60,849 nt of DNA from positions 1 through 60,849 of the forward strand of contig JAINDL010000020.1 in the NCBI GenBank assembly GCA_019931245.1, read 5' to 3'. Origin of the DNA: Bryobacteraceae bacterium CoA2 C42 (lineage in GTDB: Bacteria; Acidobacteriota; Terriglobia; Bryobacterales; Bryobacteraceae). The notes under the pieces are model-generated. The model had not been told where the DNA came from and made no database searches. It saw only the letters and a list, made by a program, of their open reading frames with translations. Below, in pieces: positions 1 through 8,972 of this stretch. The stretch's first letter is position 1. Every line of letters begins with the position of its first letter. Both the position numbers and the translations under genes were made by a program.

Positions 1-358
1 AGGCCGTTGTGCGCGGGTTCAAAAAAGCGCACAGGCCGCGCAGGCCCGGCACCAACGGGCGAGGAGCTCGCCCAGGAGCTCGCCCCTCGTGCCGGGCCGG
101 AGCGATCTGCCGGGCCGGAGCGAGTCCGTTGTGCGGGTGTTGCTCAAGAAGCGGGGACGAGAGGTCCTTGCCGGTGCTTTCGATCTTACGCCGGGAGGCG
201 ACTGGGGAGGCGTTCTTCGCGGGCGGGTTCCTGGACGGGGAGTCTGTGCCGCGGGGGAGGTGCGGGTGGGGGTTCCCTGGTTTGTTGAGTCGGGACAGGG
301 CGACCGGAAATCCCCGGGTTGTTTGCTTTCGATGGGGCGCTGTAGCCGGCCGGCGATG
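1..358. other. No gene seen; short tandem repeats
   Basis: This stretch lies beyond the stop codon of feoB and holds no reading frame with recognisable protein features. It contains two small tandem repeats: a 12-base unit AGGAGCTCGCCC at 62-73 and 74-85, and a 15-base element GCCGGGCCGGAGCGA at 91-105 and 109-123 (18-base period). The remainder is G-rich on the + strand, like the next 18 kb. It may be the edge of an intergenic region continuing to the left of the window. Confidence 0.5.
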
Positions 359-2257
359 TTACGGCAGACGAAGCCAGATTTGATTGGTGGCGAGGGCGCC
401 GAGATAGGCCAGGACGGCCATGTAGAAGAACTGGGCGGCGGGCCAGATCCAACTGCCAAGTTCGCGGCGGACAATGGCCACGGTCGAAAAGCACTGCATG
501 GCGAAGGCGAAGAAGATCATGAGGGCGAAGGCGCCGCCGGGCGTCAGATCCTTGCGGAGCGACGCGATGAGGGACGGCGAGTCCTGCTCGGCGTTTTCAA
601 TGCCGTAGATGGTGCCGAGGGTGCCCACGATCACCTCGCGCGCGGCCAACGAGGTGATGAGCCCGATACCGATCTTCCAGTTGAAACCGAGTGGCTGGAT
701 GGCTGGTTCAACGGCGCGGCCGATCTGCCCGGCGATACTCTGTTCGAGCGGCGGGGCCTTGCCATCCTTGTAGGGCAGGTGAGCGAGGACCCAGAGGAGG
801 ACGCTGACGCAGAGGATGACCGAACCGGCGCGCTGCAGGAAGACCACGGCACGGTCGAGCAACCGGAGGAGGAGTGAGCGAAGCGAGGGGCGGCGGTAGG
901 CAGGCAGTTCCATGACAAAGGTGGTCTTGGCGTGGCGCAGGACCGAGGAGCGCAGGAGCAGCGCGGTGCCCACGGCCGCGGCGAAGCCGAGGATATAGAG
1001 ACCGAGCAGCACGGCCGCCTGAAGGCCAAGAAACCCGCCGAGCAGCGGGGTATCGGGCACAAAGGCAGCGATGAGCAGGGTATACACAGGCAGGCGGGCC
1101 GAACAGGTCATGAAGGGCGCGATGAGGACGGTAGCCAGGCGGTCGCGCTTATCTTCGATGGTGCGAGTGGCCATGATGGCCGGCACGGCGCAGGCGTAGG
1201 CGGAGAGGAGGGGAATGAAGGCTTTGCCCTGCAGGCCGACGCGGGACATGGTGCGGTCCGCAATCACGGCCGCGCGGGCCAGGTAGCCCGAGTCTTCGAG
1301 GATGCCGAGGAACAGAAACAGGAGCAGAATCTGGGGCAGGAAGACCACGACGCTGCCAACGCCGCCCCAGACGCCCTCGATAAGTAGGCTTCGGAGGATG
1401 CCCTCGGGCAGGAGGAGGCCGATCTGATCGCCGGACCAGGCGATCAGGGCCTCGACGCCGTCCATGAGAGGCTGGGCGCCGGTGAAGATGCCTTGGAAGA
1501 CCGCGAGCACGACGAGGAGGAAGACGAGCGGACCGCAAACGGGGTGCAGGAAGAGAGCGTCGAGACGGCGGGTCCAGGCCGGCGGAACGGGCTGGGTATA
1601 GCCGGCCTGCAGACCCACTTTTCCCGCCCAGCGGCGTCGGGCGGGAAGGTTCGGCAGAACGGGTAGTTCGACGCGGGGCAGCGGGGCGGCGGGGCGGGCG
1701 CCGGTGCCGTGCAGAAACTGCACGACGCGTTCGATGCCTTCGCCGGTGGCGGCTGAAATGAGGGCGACCGGAGCACCGATCTCCCGCGCGAGGGCCGCGG
1801 GGTCGACCTTTCCGCCGCGGGCGGCGAGGTCGTCGGCCATGTTCAGCACCACGAGGGTGGGCAGTCCGAGGGCGAGGACGGGAGCGGCGAGGACCAGATG
1901 GCGGTGGAGGTTGGTGGAATCGAGAATCAGGATCACGCCGTCGGGCAGGCCGAGGGTGGGGTTGGCCCCGGTGAGGACATCGTGGGTGACCTGCTCGTCC
2001 TCCGAGCGGGGCGTAAGGCTGTAGATGCCGGGAAGATCGATGACGAACAGGTCGCGGCCGGCGGTATCCCGGACGCGGCCAACATGGTGTTCGACGGTGA
2101 CGCCGGGGAAGTTAGCCACCTTCTGGCGGAGTCCCGTCAGCCGGTTGAACAGCGTGGATTTACCGGCGTTGGGGGGCCCGACGAGAGCCACGTAATGCCC
2201 TGTCTGCCGGTTCCCGATGTGCGGTGCGGCCCCGTGGCAGCTCCCGCTATCGCTCAT
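359..2257 (-). CDS. feoB: Ferrous iron transporter FeoB
   Basis: Inner-membrane Fe(II) uptake permease with an N-terminal GTPase domain; 632 residues. The G1 loop GPPNAGKST is at residues 27-35, the switch DLPG at 74-77 and the G4-type NMAD at 139-142, the FeoB variant of NKxD. The second half is a run of hydrophobic segments with the Gate-type repeats expected of FeoB. Its ATG overlaps the feoA stop (ATGA, 2254-2257), so the two are translationally coupled. No FeoC-like gene follows. The gene is intact and of usual length for the shorter FeoB class. Regulation is not evident from the sequence; no Fur box was recognised. Confidence 0.96.
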   Translation of the reverse strand: MSDSGSCHGAAPHIGNRQTGHYVALVGPPNAGKSTLFNRLTGLRQKVANFPGVTVEHHVGRVRDTAGRDLFVIDLPGIYSLTPRSEDEQVTHDVLTGANPTLGLPDGVILILDSTNLHRHLVLAAPVLALGLPTLVVLNMADDLAARGGKVDPAALAREIGAPVALISAATGEGIERVVQFLHGTGARPAAPLPRVELPVLPNLPARRRWAGKVGLQAGYTQPVPPAWTRRLDALFLHPVCGPLVFLLVVLAVFQGIFTGAQPLMDGVEALIAWSGDQIGLLLPEGILRSLLIEGVWGGVGSVVVFLPQILLLFLFLGILEDSGYLARAAVIADRTMSRVGLQGKAFIPLLSAYACAVPAIMATRTIEDKRDRLATVLIAPFMTCSARLPVYTLLIAAFVPDTPLLGGFLGLQAAVLLGLYILGFAAAVGTALLLRSSVLRHAKTTFVMELPAYRRPSLRSLLLRLLDRAVVFLQRAGSVILCVSVLLWVLAHLPYKDGKAPPLEQSIAGQIGRAVEPAIQPLGFNWKIGIGLITSLAAREVIVGTLGTIYGIENAEQDSPSLIASLRKDLTPGGAFALMIFFAFAMQCFSTVAIVRRELGSWIWPAAQFFYMAVLAYLGALATNQIWLRLP

Positions 2258-2532
2258 AGCAGGTCCGATTCCGGAAGCGGCTGCGAAGAGATATAAAGGT
2301 GACGGGCGGTGTCTCGCCGCAAGGCAATTTCAGAACCGTCTACCCGGAAGATCCGCGGGTCGCCGCCCGGGGCGCTCCCGGCCGCTACGACCGCCGCTCC
2401 GGGCAGGAAGCCCAGTTCCATCAGACGCTGCGAGACGTCCTCGGGCAGATCCAAACGCTGCAGGTAGGCTTGCGCACCCGAAGGCAATTGCGCGAGCGTT
2501 TGCACGGCACCGTTGTTGAAACTGAGTTGCAT
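2254..2532 (-). CDS. feoA: FeoA family protein
   Basis: Small 92-residue SH3-like cytosolic partner of FeoB, thought to support FeoB-dependent Fe(II) uptake. The middle of the protein has the FeoA pattern RLMELGFLPGAAV, a turn, then a strand ending near EIALRRDTARHLYI. The start ATG at 2530-2532 has an AAAGAG ribosome binding site a few bases upstream on the minus strand. It is the first gene of a feoAB operon and its stop overlaps the feoB start by four bases. Confidence 0.92.
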   Translation of the reverse strand: MQLSFNNGAVQTLAQLPSGAQAYLQRLDLPEDVSQRLMELGFLPGAAVVAAGSAPGGDPRIFRVDGSEIALRRDTARHLYISSQPLPESDLL

Positions 2533-2677
2533 TGCTCTTTCAGGATAGGACCCTGCGATTCCGGTGTCAACCGCCGGTTTGCTTATCTGAGGCTACGGTG
2601 GCCAGGGCGTGGCCTCAGGAGCGAGATGTTACACTCGGAGGGTTGATGCCTCCCCGTCTTCGGCTCGCCATTCAACG

Positions 2678-3616
2678 ATGATCTCCGAACTTCCGGCTGT
2701 GACGATTGTGACCCCGTGTTTGAACGCGGCACAGTTTCTTGAGTGCACGCTGGCTAGCGTACTCGGGCAGGACTATCCGAATTTTGAGTATCTGGTGATC
2801 GATGGTGGATCGACCGACGGGACCCTGGGGCTGCTTGAGCGGTACGCGTCGGCTTATCCGGATAAGATGCGCTATAGCTCCGGGCGGGACAGCGGCGCCG
2901 CCGAGGCGATAGCGCGGGGTTTTGCGATGGGGCGCGGCGAGGTTTTTGCGTATCTGAACGCCGACGATACTTACTTTCCCGGCGCGATACGGACGGCGGT
3001 TATGCATCTGGCGTACGAGCCGGAGGTGGCCGGTGTTTACGGCAACGCTTCCTGGATTGATAAAGACGGAAGCGTGCTGGGGACCTATCCGACCAAGGGC
3101 TTTGACGCGGGGCTGCTGGGCCGCGAGTGTTTTATCTGCCAGCCGGCGTGTTTTGTCCGTGCGGCGGCGATCCGGGCGGTGGGCGGCTTCGACATCCGGT
3201 TGCATTCGGCGTTTGACTACGATCTTTGGCTGCGGCTGGCGCAAAGGTATACACTGCGGCGGATTGATGTCCTGCTGGCCAGCTCCCGGATGCATGCCGA
3301 GAACAAGACGCTTAGCCAGCGGGGGACGGTATTTCGCGAGGCGATTGGCTGCGTGCGGCGTCATCAGGGCTATGTGCCGTTTCAGTGGATTCACGGTTAC
3401 AGTTCGTTTTTGCTGGATAAGCGCGACCAGTTTTTTGAGCCGCTGCTGCCATCGTTTTCTAAGTTTCTGTTCAGCCTGGTGCTGGGCTTGAGTGTCAACT
3501 GGCGGCATCCTCTGCGCTATGTGCGCGAGTGGTGCGAAGTGATGAGTCCGGACGCTTTCGTGCGCCGGTGGAACGCCACCTGGATTGCGCGCCGGATGGG
3601 AATACAGATTCGCTAA
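2678..3616 (+). CDS. Glycosyltransferase family 2
   Basis: A 312-residue cytosolic GT-A fold sugar transferase that would use a nucleotide-sugar donor to extend a surface glycan. The N-terminus reads TIVTPCLNAAQFL and is followed by the GT2 motif VIDGGSTDGT near residue 45 and an NADD (DxD-type) metal-binding motif near residue 92. The open frame extends upstream to 2609, but the ATG at 2678 (MISELPAV) starts just before the first strand of the domain and is preferred. Its stop shares one base with the start of the next gene at 3616, so it forms an operon with the GDP-mannose dehydratase-like gene. The C-terminal 60 residues are basic and partly hydrophobic. The acceptor sugar cannot be told from sequence. 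Confidence 0.88.
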   Translation: MISELPAVTIVTPCLNAAQFLECTLASVLGQDYPNFEYLVIDGGSTDGTLGLLERYASAYPDKMRYSSGRDSGAAEAIARGFAMGRGEVFAYLNADDTYFPGAIRTAVMHLAYEPEVAGVYGNASWIDKDGSVLGTYPTKGFDAGLLGRECFICQPACFVRAAAIRAVGGFDIRLHSAFDYDLWLRLAQRYTLRRIDVLLASSRMHAENKTLSQRGTVFREAIGCVRRHQGYVPFQWIHGYSSFLLDKRDQFFEPLLPSFSKFLFSLVLGLSVNWRHPLRYVREWCEVMSPDAFVRRWNATWIARRMGIQIR

Positions 3617-4599
3617 TGGGACAAAAGAAAGCCCTTATTACAGGCGTCAACGGGCAGGACGGTTCTTATCTGGCGGAACTGCTGTTGCGCCGTGGCTACG
3701 AGGTGCACGGGCTGGTGCGGCGGGTAGGACTGGAGGCCCCGGAGCGACGGCTTGAGCGCGTGGTGGGGCTGCGGGATCAGATCGAGCTGCATGCCGCCTC
3801 ACTCGAAAACTACGCCGCGCTCTACCAGGCGATTGCCAAGATCCGGCCGGACGAGTGCTACCACCTGGCCGCCGCGAGCTTTGTCAGCTACGAGTTCGAC
3901 GACGAGTTCTCCACGCTCACGACGAACATCAACGGCACCCACTATCTGCTCGCTTCGCTCAAGGACCTGACGCCAGGGTGCCGCTTCTATTTCGCGGGTA
4001 CCTCCGAGATGTTTGGCGCGGCCGAGAGTTCGCCGCAGGACGAGTCGACGCGGTTTCGGCCGCGGTCGATCTACGGCATCAGCAAGGTGGCGGGCTTTGA
4101 ACTGACGCGGAACTACCGCGAGCGCTACGGCATGCACGCTTCGAGCGGCATTCTGTTTAACCACGAATCGCCGCGGCGGGGCTTTGAGTTTGTGACGCGG
4201 AAGATTACGAGTACGGTGGCCCGCATCCTGGCCGGGCAGTCGTCGGAGCTTCGGCTGGGCAATCTCGAGCCGCTGCGCGACTGGGGCGACGCCCGGCAGT
4301 ACGTTGAGGCGATGTGGCTGATGCTGCAACAGGAGCAGGCCGACGATTACGTGATCGCCACCGGGCGGCTCCACTCGGTGCGGGAGTTTGTGGCGATCGC
4401 GTTTGCCAGCGTGGGTCTGGACTGGCAGCGGTACGTGGTGGTGGACCAGAGCTTCTACCGGCCGGCCGAGAAGATACCGCTGTGCGGTAACGCGGCGAAG
4501 GCCAAGCGGGTGCTGGGCTGGGAGGCAACCACCGACTTTGCGTTGCTCGTGCGCGAAATGGTGGCGGAGGATTGCCGTTTGCTGGGGTTGAACAAATGA
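3616..4599 (+). CDS. gmd: GDP-mannose 4,6-dehydratase-like NAD(P)-dependent SDR
   Basis: A 327-residue extended SDR. GMD converts GDP-mannose to GDP-4-keto-6-deoxymannose, the precursor of GDP-fucose, GDP-rhamnose and related sugars. The NADP loop TGVNGQDGSYLAE is at about residues 8-20 and the catalytic region is AGTSEMFG followed by YGISK (Tyr/Lys pair). FNHESPRRG, typical of GMD, follows. It starts at the ATG overlapping the glycosyltransferase stop, and its own stop overlaps the next ATG (4596). The adjoining glycosyltransferase fits use of the product in glycan synthesis. The closely related GDP-6-deoxy-D-mannose reductase cannot be excluded, but the FNHESPRRG block favours a dehydratase. 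Confidence 0.85.
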   Translation: MGQKKALITGVNGQDGSYLAELLLRRGYEVHGLVRRVGLEAPERRLERVVGLRDQIELHAASLENYAALYQAIAKIRPDECYHLAAASFVSYEFDDEFSTLTTNINGTHYLLASLKDLTPGCRFYFAGTSEMFGAAESSPQDESTRFRPRSIYGISKVAGFELTRNYRERYGMHASSGILFNHESPRRGFEFVTRKITSTVARILAGQSSELRLGNLEPLRDWGDARQYVEAMWLMLQQEQADDYVIATGRLHSVREFVAIAFASVGLDWQRYVVVDQSFYRPAEKIPLCGNAAKAKRVLGWEATTDFALLVREMVAEDCRLLGLNK

Positions 4600-5798
4600 T
4601 TACGCGCCGGGCGTTGCTGGCCGCACTCGGGGCGACGCCGGGGTTCGGCCAGAAGCTGGCCGCGGCGATGGAGGCGCCGGTGCTGCGTGGGGAGCTAGTG
4701 CGCGAGGCCGTGAAGATTGCCTCCGTCGAGCTGCTGCGGAACGGCGGCAGCTACCTCGTGCGGGTTCGTTCGGCGAGCGGCGCCACCGGGTACGCCGATG
4801 CTCACAGCAGCGTGATGAGCGCGGCGTACCCGATTTTGCTCAAGAAGGTTGCTCCGTTTTTCGTGGGGAAGGACGCGCGGGAGTTGGAGGCGCTGCTGAG
4901 GGGCGTGTATCTGGCCAGCTCGAACTATAAGTGGCAGGGGCTGCCGTTCTGGGTGAGCGTAGCCGTGGTGGAGATTGCGATTCTTGATCTGCTGGGCAAG
5001 GTGGCCGGGCAGCCGGTCGGGGCGCTGATCGGCCAGGTGCGGCGGCGGAAGATTCCCGTCTACCGGGCCAGCGGCAACCGCGGCAATTTGCCCGAGGCCG
5101 AGATCGACTACCTGCAACGGATTGTCAGCGAGACCGGGGCCGGGGCGATCAAGTTCCGGCTGGGTGCGCGGATGCGCTACGACGAGGCCTCGACGAAGCG
5201 GGACCGGGCTCTGATTCCGCTGACGCGGAAGAGCTTCGGCGACCGGATGGCCATCTACGCCGACGCCAACGGCTCCTACGATGTGCCGCAGGCGATCCGC
5301 ATCGGCAAGCTGATGGAGGAGTATGGGTTTGGTTTTTTCGAGGAGCCGGTGCCGTTTGACTACTACGACGAGACGCGGCAGATTGCCGCGGCGCTGCGAA
5401 TTCGGATTGCGCTGGGCGAGGAGGAAGCGAGCCTGCGCGGTATGCGGCGGATTATCGAGCAGGGGATTGCGCGGGTGATCCAGCCCGACCTGCTCTACTT
5501 TGGCGGGCTGATCCGGTCCGTGAAGGTAGCGCGCATGGCTGAGGTGGCCGGGCTCGACTGCACGGCGCACATGTCGGGCGGTGGGCTGGGGTTTCTCTAC
5601 GTGGCGCACTTTGCTTCGGCGATCGCCAACCCCGGGGCACATCAGGAGTACAAGGGAGAGGACGATCTGCTGCCGGTGTGGTCGGCGACGAGTTCGCTGA
5701 GGAGCGAGGGTGGGGTGTTGACGGTGCCGTCGGGGCCGGGGCTGGGCGTTGAGATCGACCCCGCGTTTCTGGCTAAAGCCACGCCGGTTGCGGCTTAG
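4596..5798 (+). CDS. Enolase-superfamily (mandelate racemase/muconate lactonizing) enzyme, Tat-type leader
   Basis: A 400-residue member of the MR/MLE branch of the enolase superfamily, which abstracts a proton alpha to a carboxylate with Mg2+. The Lys motif lies in AIKFRLG, metal ligands are in YADANG, FFEEPVP and ALGEEE, and a His is in CTAHMSGG. The N-terminus ITRRALLAAL looks like a short twin-arginine leader. The start ATG overlaps the preceding stop by four bases. The true substrate is unknown; an acid-sugar dehydratase or epimerase is likely. The last ten codons lie inside a tandem duplication shared with the convergent cytochrome c gene (5772-6058), so the C-terminus here is probably a recent junction. 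Confidence 0.82.
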   Translation: MITRRALLAALGATPGFGQKLAAAMEAPVLRGELVREAVKIASVELLRNGGSYLVRVRSASGATGYADAHSSVMSAAYPILLKKVAPFFVGKDARELEALLRGVYLASSNYKWQGLPFWVSVAVVEIAILDLLGKVAGQPVGALIGQVRRRKIPVYRASGNRGNLPEAEIDYLQRIVSETGAGAIKFRLGARMRYDEASTKRDRALIPLTRKSFGDRMAIYADANGSYDVPQAIRIGKLMEEYGFGFFEEPVPFDYYDETRQIAAALRIRIALGEEEASLRGMRRIIEQGIARVIQPDLLYFGGLIRSVKVARMAEVAGLDCTAHMSGGGLGFLYVAHFASAIANPGAHQEYKGEDDLLPVWSATSSLRSEGGVLTVPSGPGLGVEIDPAFLAKATPVAA

Positions 5799-6058
5799 GC
5801 TGCCGCGACTGGTCGATGGAGTCGGCCGCGGCGGTGATCGTTCCAGGCGGGGAGGAAGGGCGGGCGCCAGACGGGCATTTTGCGGTCGCCGTGCGCTGCG
5901 TCTCCAGCCAAAGCCACGGCGGTTATCGCTTAGGCTTCTGCCACTGGCCGATGTAGTCCACCACGCTACGGGCGCGGACGAGGCCGAGGTCGCGATCGTT
6001 CTGCACCTGGCGGAAGAGCGGCCCCCAGACGGGCATTTCGCGATTCCCGTGCGCCGCG
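5772..6058. repeat. Degenerate tandem duplication spanning two gene ends
   Basis: Two diverged copies lie head to tail. Copy A runs from about 5772 to 5906 and copy B from 5907 to about 6058. Both begin with GCYAAAGCCACSSCGGTT and share CGCTTAGGC-like, CGACTGGTCGATG-like and CCAGACGGGCATTT blocks. Copy A carries a deletion of about 23 bases. Copy B is the 3' end of the cytochrome c gene; copy A covers the 3' end of the enolase-superfamily gene and the spacer. Confidence 0.8.
5784..5899 (-). pseudogene. Remnant of a duplicated cytochrome c C-terminus
   Basis: Minus-strand translation of 5867-5899 gives AAHGDRKMPVW, nine of eleven residues identical to AAHGNREMPVW in the intact cytochrome c (6025-6057). 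After a deletion and frame change, 5784-5820 still reads DSIDQSRQPKP against DYIGQWQKPKR at the end of the intact gene. The fragment lacks the haem-binding part and its own start. It is best explained as the product of a local tandem duplication. Confidence 0.75.
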
Positions 6059-6333
6059 CGCGAGTCGCCTTCGCCCAGGATCATCTTCTCCAGGTCCGCG
6101 GCGGGGAACTTCCCGCCGCGGCGAAACGAGAGCGTGGTGAGGTCCGGAACCTTCTCCTTCAAGGCCGCCGCCACCGGGCCCCTTCCCTTCCCGTCCATTC
6201 CGTGGCAGGAGGCGCAGTAGGCCTGAAACAGGCTCTTGCCGTCCATCTCCGGAATCAGTTTCCGGGGCGAACGGTCCTGCGCAGACAAGGGCAGGGCGAG
6301 AGCGGCGACAAGGGCGATGAAGGCAAAGCGCAT
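5923..6333 (-). CDS. Secreted mono-haem c-type cytochrome
   Basis: A 136-residue protein with a signal peptide (MRFAFIALVAALALPLSAQ) and one haem c site CASCH near residue 40, followed by GMDGKGRGP and later REMPVWGP, whose Met is the likely sixth haem ligand. This is the cytochrome c class I / cytochrome cbb3 type. It would carry electrons in the periplasm. It is the last gene of the minus-strand run from 16.7 kb, 29 bases after the galactonate-dehydratase-like gene, and is convergent with the enzyme gene ending at 5798. Its 3' end is one copy of a tandem duplication. Confidence 0.85.
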   Translation of the reverse strand: MRFAFIALVAALALPLSAQDRSPRKLIPEMDGKSLFQAYCASCHGMDGKGRGPVAAALKEKVPDLTTLSFRRGGKFPAADLEKMILGEGDSRAAHGNREMPVWGPLFRQVQNDRDLGLVRARSVVDYIGQWQKPKR

Positions 6334-6362
6334 GGAGAACTCCTCTGGCGTTAGTATACGGC

Positions 6363-7559
6363 CTACCAGTCGATGACGGAACCGTCGTCGGGATCGAACT
6401 GCGTGAGGTAGGGCCGGGGTTCACCGACCTGCGCCTTCAGCTTGTCCTCGTCGATTTCAATGCCAAGGCCGGGGCCGGTGGGCAGCGGACGGTAGCCGCC
6501 CACGACGGGCGGGAGCGGCTTCTTGAGCAGGTCGGCGTATTCGTTGTCGCCGCGCTCCTGAATCAGGAAGTTGGGTACGGAGCCGGCAATCTGCAGGCTG
6601 GCCGCCAGCGAACAGGGGCCCTGCGGATTGTGCGGCGCGATGGGCAGATAGTAGGCCTCGGCCATGCCCGCGATCACCTTCAATTCGGTGATGCCGCCGG
6701 CGTAGCAGATATCGGGCTGGAGAATCATGGCAGCCTTCTTTTCGAGGATCTCGCGGAAGCCCCACTTCGTGAAGATGCGTTCGCCGGTGGCGAGCGGGAC
6801 GCTGGTTTTCTTGGCGAGTTCGGCCATGACGTCCACGTTGAGCGCCTGCACGACCTCTTCGTAGAACCAGGGGCCATACGGCTCGAGAGCCTTCATCATC
6901 ACCATGGCCGTGGGCGGCTGCACCGCGCCGTGGAACTCGACGCCGATGTCGACGCCTTTGCCGACCTTCTCGCGGAGCGCCTTGAAGCGTTCGACGACCT
7001 CGTCGACGAACATCTGGTCTTCGTTGTATTTGAAGGCCGCGCGCTTGTTGCCGCGGAGGCCGACTTTGATGGCGTTGACGCCGGTCTTTTCGCTGAGCAC
7101 GCCGTAGACGCGGACCTTATCGCGGGTGGGGCCGCCGAGCAGCTTATAGACGGGTACGCCGTAGACCTTGCCTTTGATGTCCCAGAGCGCCTGGTCGATG
7201 CCGCTCGAGATGGCGGTTTTGATGGGTCCGCCGCGGTAGAAGGCGCCGCGATGGATGGCCTGCCAGTGGAAGGCGACGCGGCAGGGGTCCTGGCCGATGA
7301 GGTAGTTGCCGACTTCAAGCGCGCCGGCGGCGCAGGCTTTGGCGTCGTCCTTCAGCATCTCGCCCCAGCCGGTGACGCCGGCGTCGGTGGAGATCTTCAC
7401 AAACACCCAGGAGTTCTTGAGGACGAAGGTTTCAATCTTCGTTACCTTGATCGTATCGTTGGGCCCGATAGCGGCCGCGTCGGAGCGCGGCGCGGTGAAC
7501 AGAGCGTCGAGGCCGAGCACACCCGCCCCCCGTAGTAATGATCGGCGGTCTATTGCCAT
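6363..7559 (-). CDS. Galactonate dehydratase-like enolase-superfamily enzyme, Tat-exported
   Basis: A 398-residue enzyme with a twin-arginine leader (DRRSLLRGAGVLG). Family features: GVEFHG (first metal ligand; Glu where DgoD has Asp in DFHG), FYEEVV (second), PLATGER (third), PDICYAGGITE, and the catalytic His in APHNPQGP. This order matches D-galactonate dehydratase and its relatives, which dehydrate sugar acids to 2-keto-3-deoxy acids. Export to the periplasm is unusual for the classical enzyme but is common for such proteins in Acidobacteriota and Planctomycetes. It lies 15 bases downstream of the DUF1501 gene. Only about 28% of the surrounding features help with substrate choice, so the precise substrate is not assigned. 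Confidence 0.85.
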   Translation of the reverse strand: MAIDRRSLLRGAGVLGLDALFTAPRSDAAAIGPNDTIKVTKIETFVLKNSWVFVKISTDAGVTGWGEMLKDDAKACAAGALEVGNYLIGQDPCRVAFHWQAIHRGAFYRGGPIKTAISSGIDQALWDIKGKVYGVPVYKLLGGPTRDKVRVYGVLSEKTGVNAIKVGLRGNKRAAFKYNEDQMFVDEVVERFKALREKVGKGVDIGVEFHGAVQPPTAMVMMKALEPYGPWFYEEVVQALNVDVMAELAKKTSVPLATGERIFTKWGFREILEKKAAMILQPDICYAGGITELKVIAGMAEAYYLPIAPHNPQGPCSLAASLQIAGSVPNFLIQERGDNEYADLLKKPLPPVVGGYRPLPTGPGLGIEIDEDKLKAQVGEPRPYLTQFDPDDGSVIDW

Positions 7560-7574
7560 TTTCGTTTTTCTCCT

Positions 7575-8972
7575 TTAAGCCAACAGGTCGTGGACGACGC
7601 GGCCGTGGACATCGGTGAGCCGGAAGTCGCGGCCCGCGTAGCGATAAGTGAACTTCTCGTGGTCGAAGCCCAGCAGGTGCAGCATGGTGGCGTGCAGGTC
7701 GTGGACGTGGACTTTGTTGTGCGCGGCGGCGAAGCCGAACTCGTCGGTGGCGCCGTAGGCGAGGCCCTTTTTCACGCCGCCGCCGGCGAGCCACATGGAG
7801 AAGCCGTAGGGGTTGTGGTCCCGGCCATTCACCATGCCGGAGTTGGCGCCGAGGTCGGGCAGTTCGACCGTGGGGGTGCGGCCGAACTCCCCGCCCCAGA
7901 GTACGAGCGTGTCGTCGAGCAGGCCGCGCTGCTTCAAGTCTTTGAGGAGCGCGGCGATGGGCTGGTCGCATTCACGGGCCAGGCGGCCGTGGTTGGTTTT
8001 GATGTCGTCGTGGCTGTCCCAGGGCTGCCCCGCGCCGTGCCAGACCTGGACGAAGCGGACGCCGCGTTCGAGCAGACGGCGGGCGATCATCATCTGCCGG
8101 GCCTGCAGGCCTTCGCCGTAGAGCTGGTGGATGTGGGCGGGTTCTTTCGAGAGATCGAAGGCGTCGTCGGCCTCCATCTGCATGCGGTAGGCGAGTTCGA
8201 AGGACTGGACGCGGGCTTCGAGCAGGGCATCGTTCTGGCGGCGCTCTTCAAAGCCGCGGTTGAGCTGCTGCAGCAGATCAAGCTGGCGGCGCTGCTCCTT
8301 CGGGGTGTTGGCGGTGTTGCGGATGTTCTCGATGAGCTTTTCGATCTGCACTTCGCGGGTGTCGATGTGCGTGGCCTGATAGGCGCCGGGCAGGAAGGCG
8401 CTGCGCCAGTTCTGGTTGCCCTGCGTGGGCAGGCCGTCGGGACACAGAACGATGAAGCCGGGCAGGTTTTCGTTTTCGGTGCCGAGACCGTAGGTGACCC
8501 AGGAGCCGAAGCTGGGGCGGACCTGGCGGACGTCGCCGCAGTTGAGCATCATGAGCGAGGGCTCATGGTTGGGGATGTCGGTGTGCATCGAGCGGATGAC
8601 GCAGAGGTCGTCGACGCACTGGCCGACGTGGGAGAAGATCTCACTGACTTCGATGCCGCTCTGGCCATGGCGGTGGAAGGCGAAGGGCGAACCGAAGGCA
8701 GCGCCGGTGCGGCGTTCGGTCTTGAGCGTGATGGGGATGGGTTTGCCGTGGAAGCGGGTGAGGGCGGGCGTGGGGTCGAAGGTGTCGACGTGGGAGCAGC
8801 CGCCGTTCAGGAAGAGGTGGAGGACGCGTTTGGCTTTGGCGGGCCGGGGCGGCTGTTTTGCCGCGCCCCGCAGTTGGGCCGAGAGCGCGAGCGCGCCCAT
8901 GCCCATGCCGCAGCGGGCGAGCATATCGCGACGGGTGAGGAAGAGGTCTTTGAGCGGCATGCGGGATCTCAT
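7575..8972 (-). CDS. DUF1501 protein (Tat-exported, sulfatase-like fold)
   Basis: A 465-residue protein with a Tat leader (TRRDMLARCGMGMGALALSAQ). The body has FLNGGCSHVDTFDP near residue 54, SMHTDIPNHEPS, WDSHDDIKTNHG, LWGGEFGRTP and GRDHNPYGFSMWLAGGG, the conserved blocks of DUF1501, a family related to alkaline phosphatase/sulfatase. It is nearly always encoded next to PSD1 proteins in Planctomycetes and Acidobacteriota. Its ATG at 8972 overlaps the PSD1 stop (ATGA), which decides the start over an in-frame ATG at 8960. The biochemical role is unknown; carbohydrate breakdown is the usual proposal. Confidence 0.93.
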   Translation of the reverse strand: MRSRMPLKDLFLTRRDMLARCGMGMGALALSAQLRGAAKQPPRPAKAKRVLHLFLNGGCSHVDTFDPTPALTRFHGKPIPITLKTERRTGAAFGSPFAFHRHGQSGIEVSEIFSHVGQCVDDLCVIRSMHTDIPNHEPSLMMLNCGDVRQVRPSFGSWVTYGLGTENENLPGFIVLCPDGLPTQGNQNWRSAFLPGAYQATHIDTREVQIEKLIENIRNTANTPKEQRRQLDLLQQLNRGFEERRQNDALLEARVQSFELAYRMQMEADDAFDLSKEPAHIHQLYGEGLQARQMMIARRLLERGVRFVQVWHGAGQPWDSHDDIKTNHGRLARECDQPIAALLKDLKQRGLLDDTLVLWGGEFGRTPTVELPDLGANSGMVNGRDHNPYGFSMWLAGGGVKKGLAYGATDEFGFAAAHNKVHVHDLHATMLHLLGFDHEKFTYRYAGRDFRLTDVHGRVVHDLLA

